In this document: piece by piece, positions 63,669-64,000 of the stretch
Layout: each line of letters begins with the position of its first letter
Position numbering within the stretch: the stretch's first letter is position 1
NCBI GenBank assembly: GCA_033557465.1
Contig: CM066045.1
Location: 133,321,596 to 133,385,595, forward strand
DNA: 64,000 bases
Reading direction: 5' to 3'
DNA from: Ichthyophis bannanicus
Lineage: Eukaryota > Chordata > Amphibia > Gymnophiona > Ichthyophiidae
Made by a program: the position numbers and the translations under genes
The notes under the pieces: model-generated
Databases searched by the model: none
The model's input: only the letters and a program-made list of their open reading frames with translations
Told to the model about the DNA's origin: nothing

Positions 63669-64000
63669 ATGGAGAAACCAATTAGTGGTTTCAAGACATG
63701 TTCTGATTACTGGGCAGACTAGATGGACCATACTGGTCTTTATCTGCCGTCATTTACTATGTTACTATATGCTAGCACCATTTCGGCAGCTGACACACAT
63801 GACTGGTGTTTAAAATGCCTCCTCCCAGACCACCAGCCAAAAGACTGTTCCCTCTGTCTGAAAATGACACGGAGAGGCCTACAAAACTGGGCTTCTAAAT
63901 TTGGAGCACTCTTTGCTTCAGACACGGTATCGATGTCGTCCACTTCGTCAAGGGTCTCATCATCCTCCCATGGATCCTCAGGTATCTTCAAAGTCCAAGC
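63669..64000 (+). pseudogene. Gag N-terminus of DIRS M, interrupted
   Basis: Gag starts ATG 63669 (MEKPISGFKTCSDY), close to D's start. It is cut within the Cys/His cluster by a short CR1 tail (about 63711-63772). It resumes as TISAADTHDWCLKCLLPDHQ, KDCSLCLKMTRRGLQNWAS and a Ser-rich linker. The second Cys of the first pair seems lost at the insertion. The frame changes across the insertion. Confidence 0.75.
63711..63772 (+). mobile_element. 62-bp CR1-group LINE tail in gag of M
   Basis: GGGCAGACTAGATGGACCAT and ATCTGCCGTCATTTACTATG match the very 3' end of CR1-group LINEs (compare 63017-63067). Gag homology lies directly on both sides, so this is an extremely 5'-truncated insertion. Confidence 0.75.

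Larger units (their letters stand above)
63295..64000 (+). mobile_element. DIRS M, left end (continues past window)
   Basis: The left terminal repeat (63295-63460: tatctccaggaacaagcaga, ACGCTCCCCAGC) is of the A/D subfamily. A 5' UTR with T- and A-rich runs precedes the gag. The copy runs off the right edge of the window. Confidence 0.8.

Noticed and set aside
1..64000. tRNA, rRNA or small RNA genes
   Set aside because: No cloverleaf-like segment or conserved rRNA block was seen by eye in either strand. A tRNAscan or Rfam search would be decisive.

Overview
The window is vertebrate nuclear DNA made almost entirely of transposable elements nested inside one another. I see no host gene, tRNA, rRNA, CRISPR array or prokaryotic feature. 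The dominant families are DIRS-type tyrosine-recombinase retrotransposons, CR1, L2-like and Tx1/L1-like LINEs, long LTR-like elements, and hAT-like and Harbinger-like MITEs. The abundance of DIRS plus CR1 tails suggests an amphibian; a caecilian is my best guess, but this is inference from general knowledge and no search was run.

DIRS copies share one plan: a left inverted terminal repeat; a Gag with an N-terminal Cys/His cluster; a Pol (RT, RNase H, a C-terminal region where DIRS elements carry a methyltransferase-like domain) in the +1 frame relative to Gag; a tyrosine recombinase (YR); an internal complementary region (ICR) that is the reverse complement of both outer tips; and a right inverted repeat. 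Named here: A (1-662 + 6888-7106), B (663-6887, best preserved), D (11873-17504), E (20553-27793), L (20411-32192, split by E), H (35962-57613, heavily interrupted), F' (41132-42477, right part only), G (50467-56160), J (58152-62567) and M (63295 to the window end). All are broken by stops or frameshifts.

Region by region. 1-7106: A split by B. 7107-11059: a Harbinger-like MITE, a 436-bp higher-order minisatellite, a hAT-like MITE. 11060-17670: a second hAT-like MITE, split by an AT-rich palindrome (14-bp target duplication), which is itself split by D. 17700-19215: an L2-like LINE. 20411-32192: L split by E, whose YR gene is split by LTR-a. 33495-63077: one old CR1-group LINE (K) in three pieces. 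K is split by a solo LTR (X); X is split by H; H is split by a near-intact CR1, a Tx1-like LINE and G; the Tx1-like LINE is split by LTR-b and LTR-c and probably by F'. K is split again by J.

The most novel items are: (1) three LTR-like elements (LTR-a, -b, -c) with TG..CA ends and 4-bp duplications, each open in frame 1 from its first base and each carrying a reading frame ending near a shared MDCSL motif; (2) a conserved +1 gag-pol arrangement at a TTY-TRA-C gag stop in four DIRS copies; (3) splice-donor-like right tips on nine DIRS copies and splice-acceptor-like left tips on most; (4) the multi-level nest itself, which gives a relative insertion chronology.
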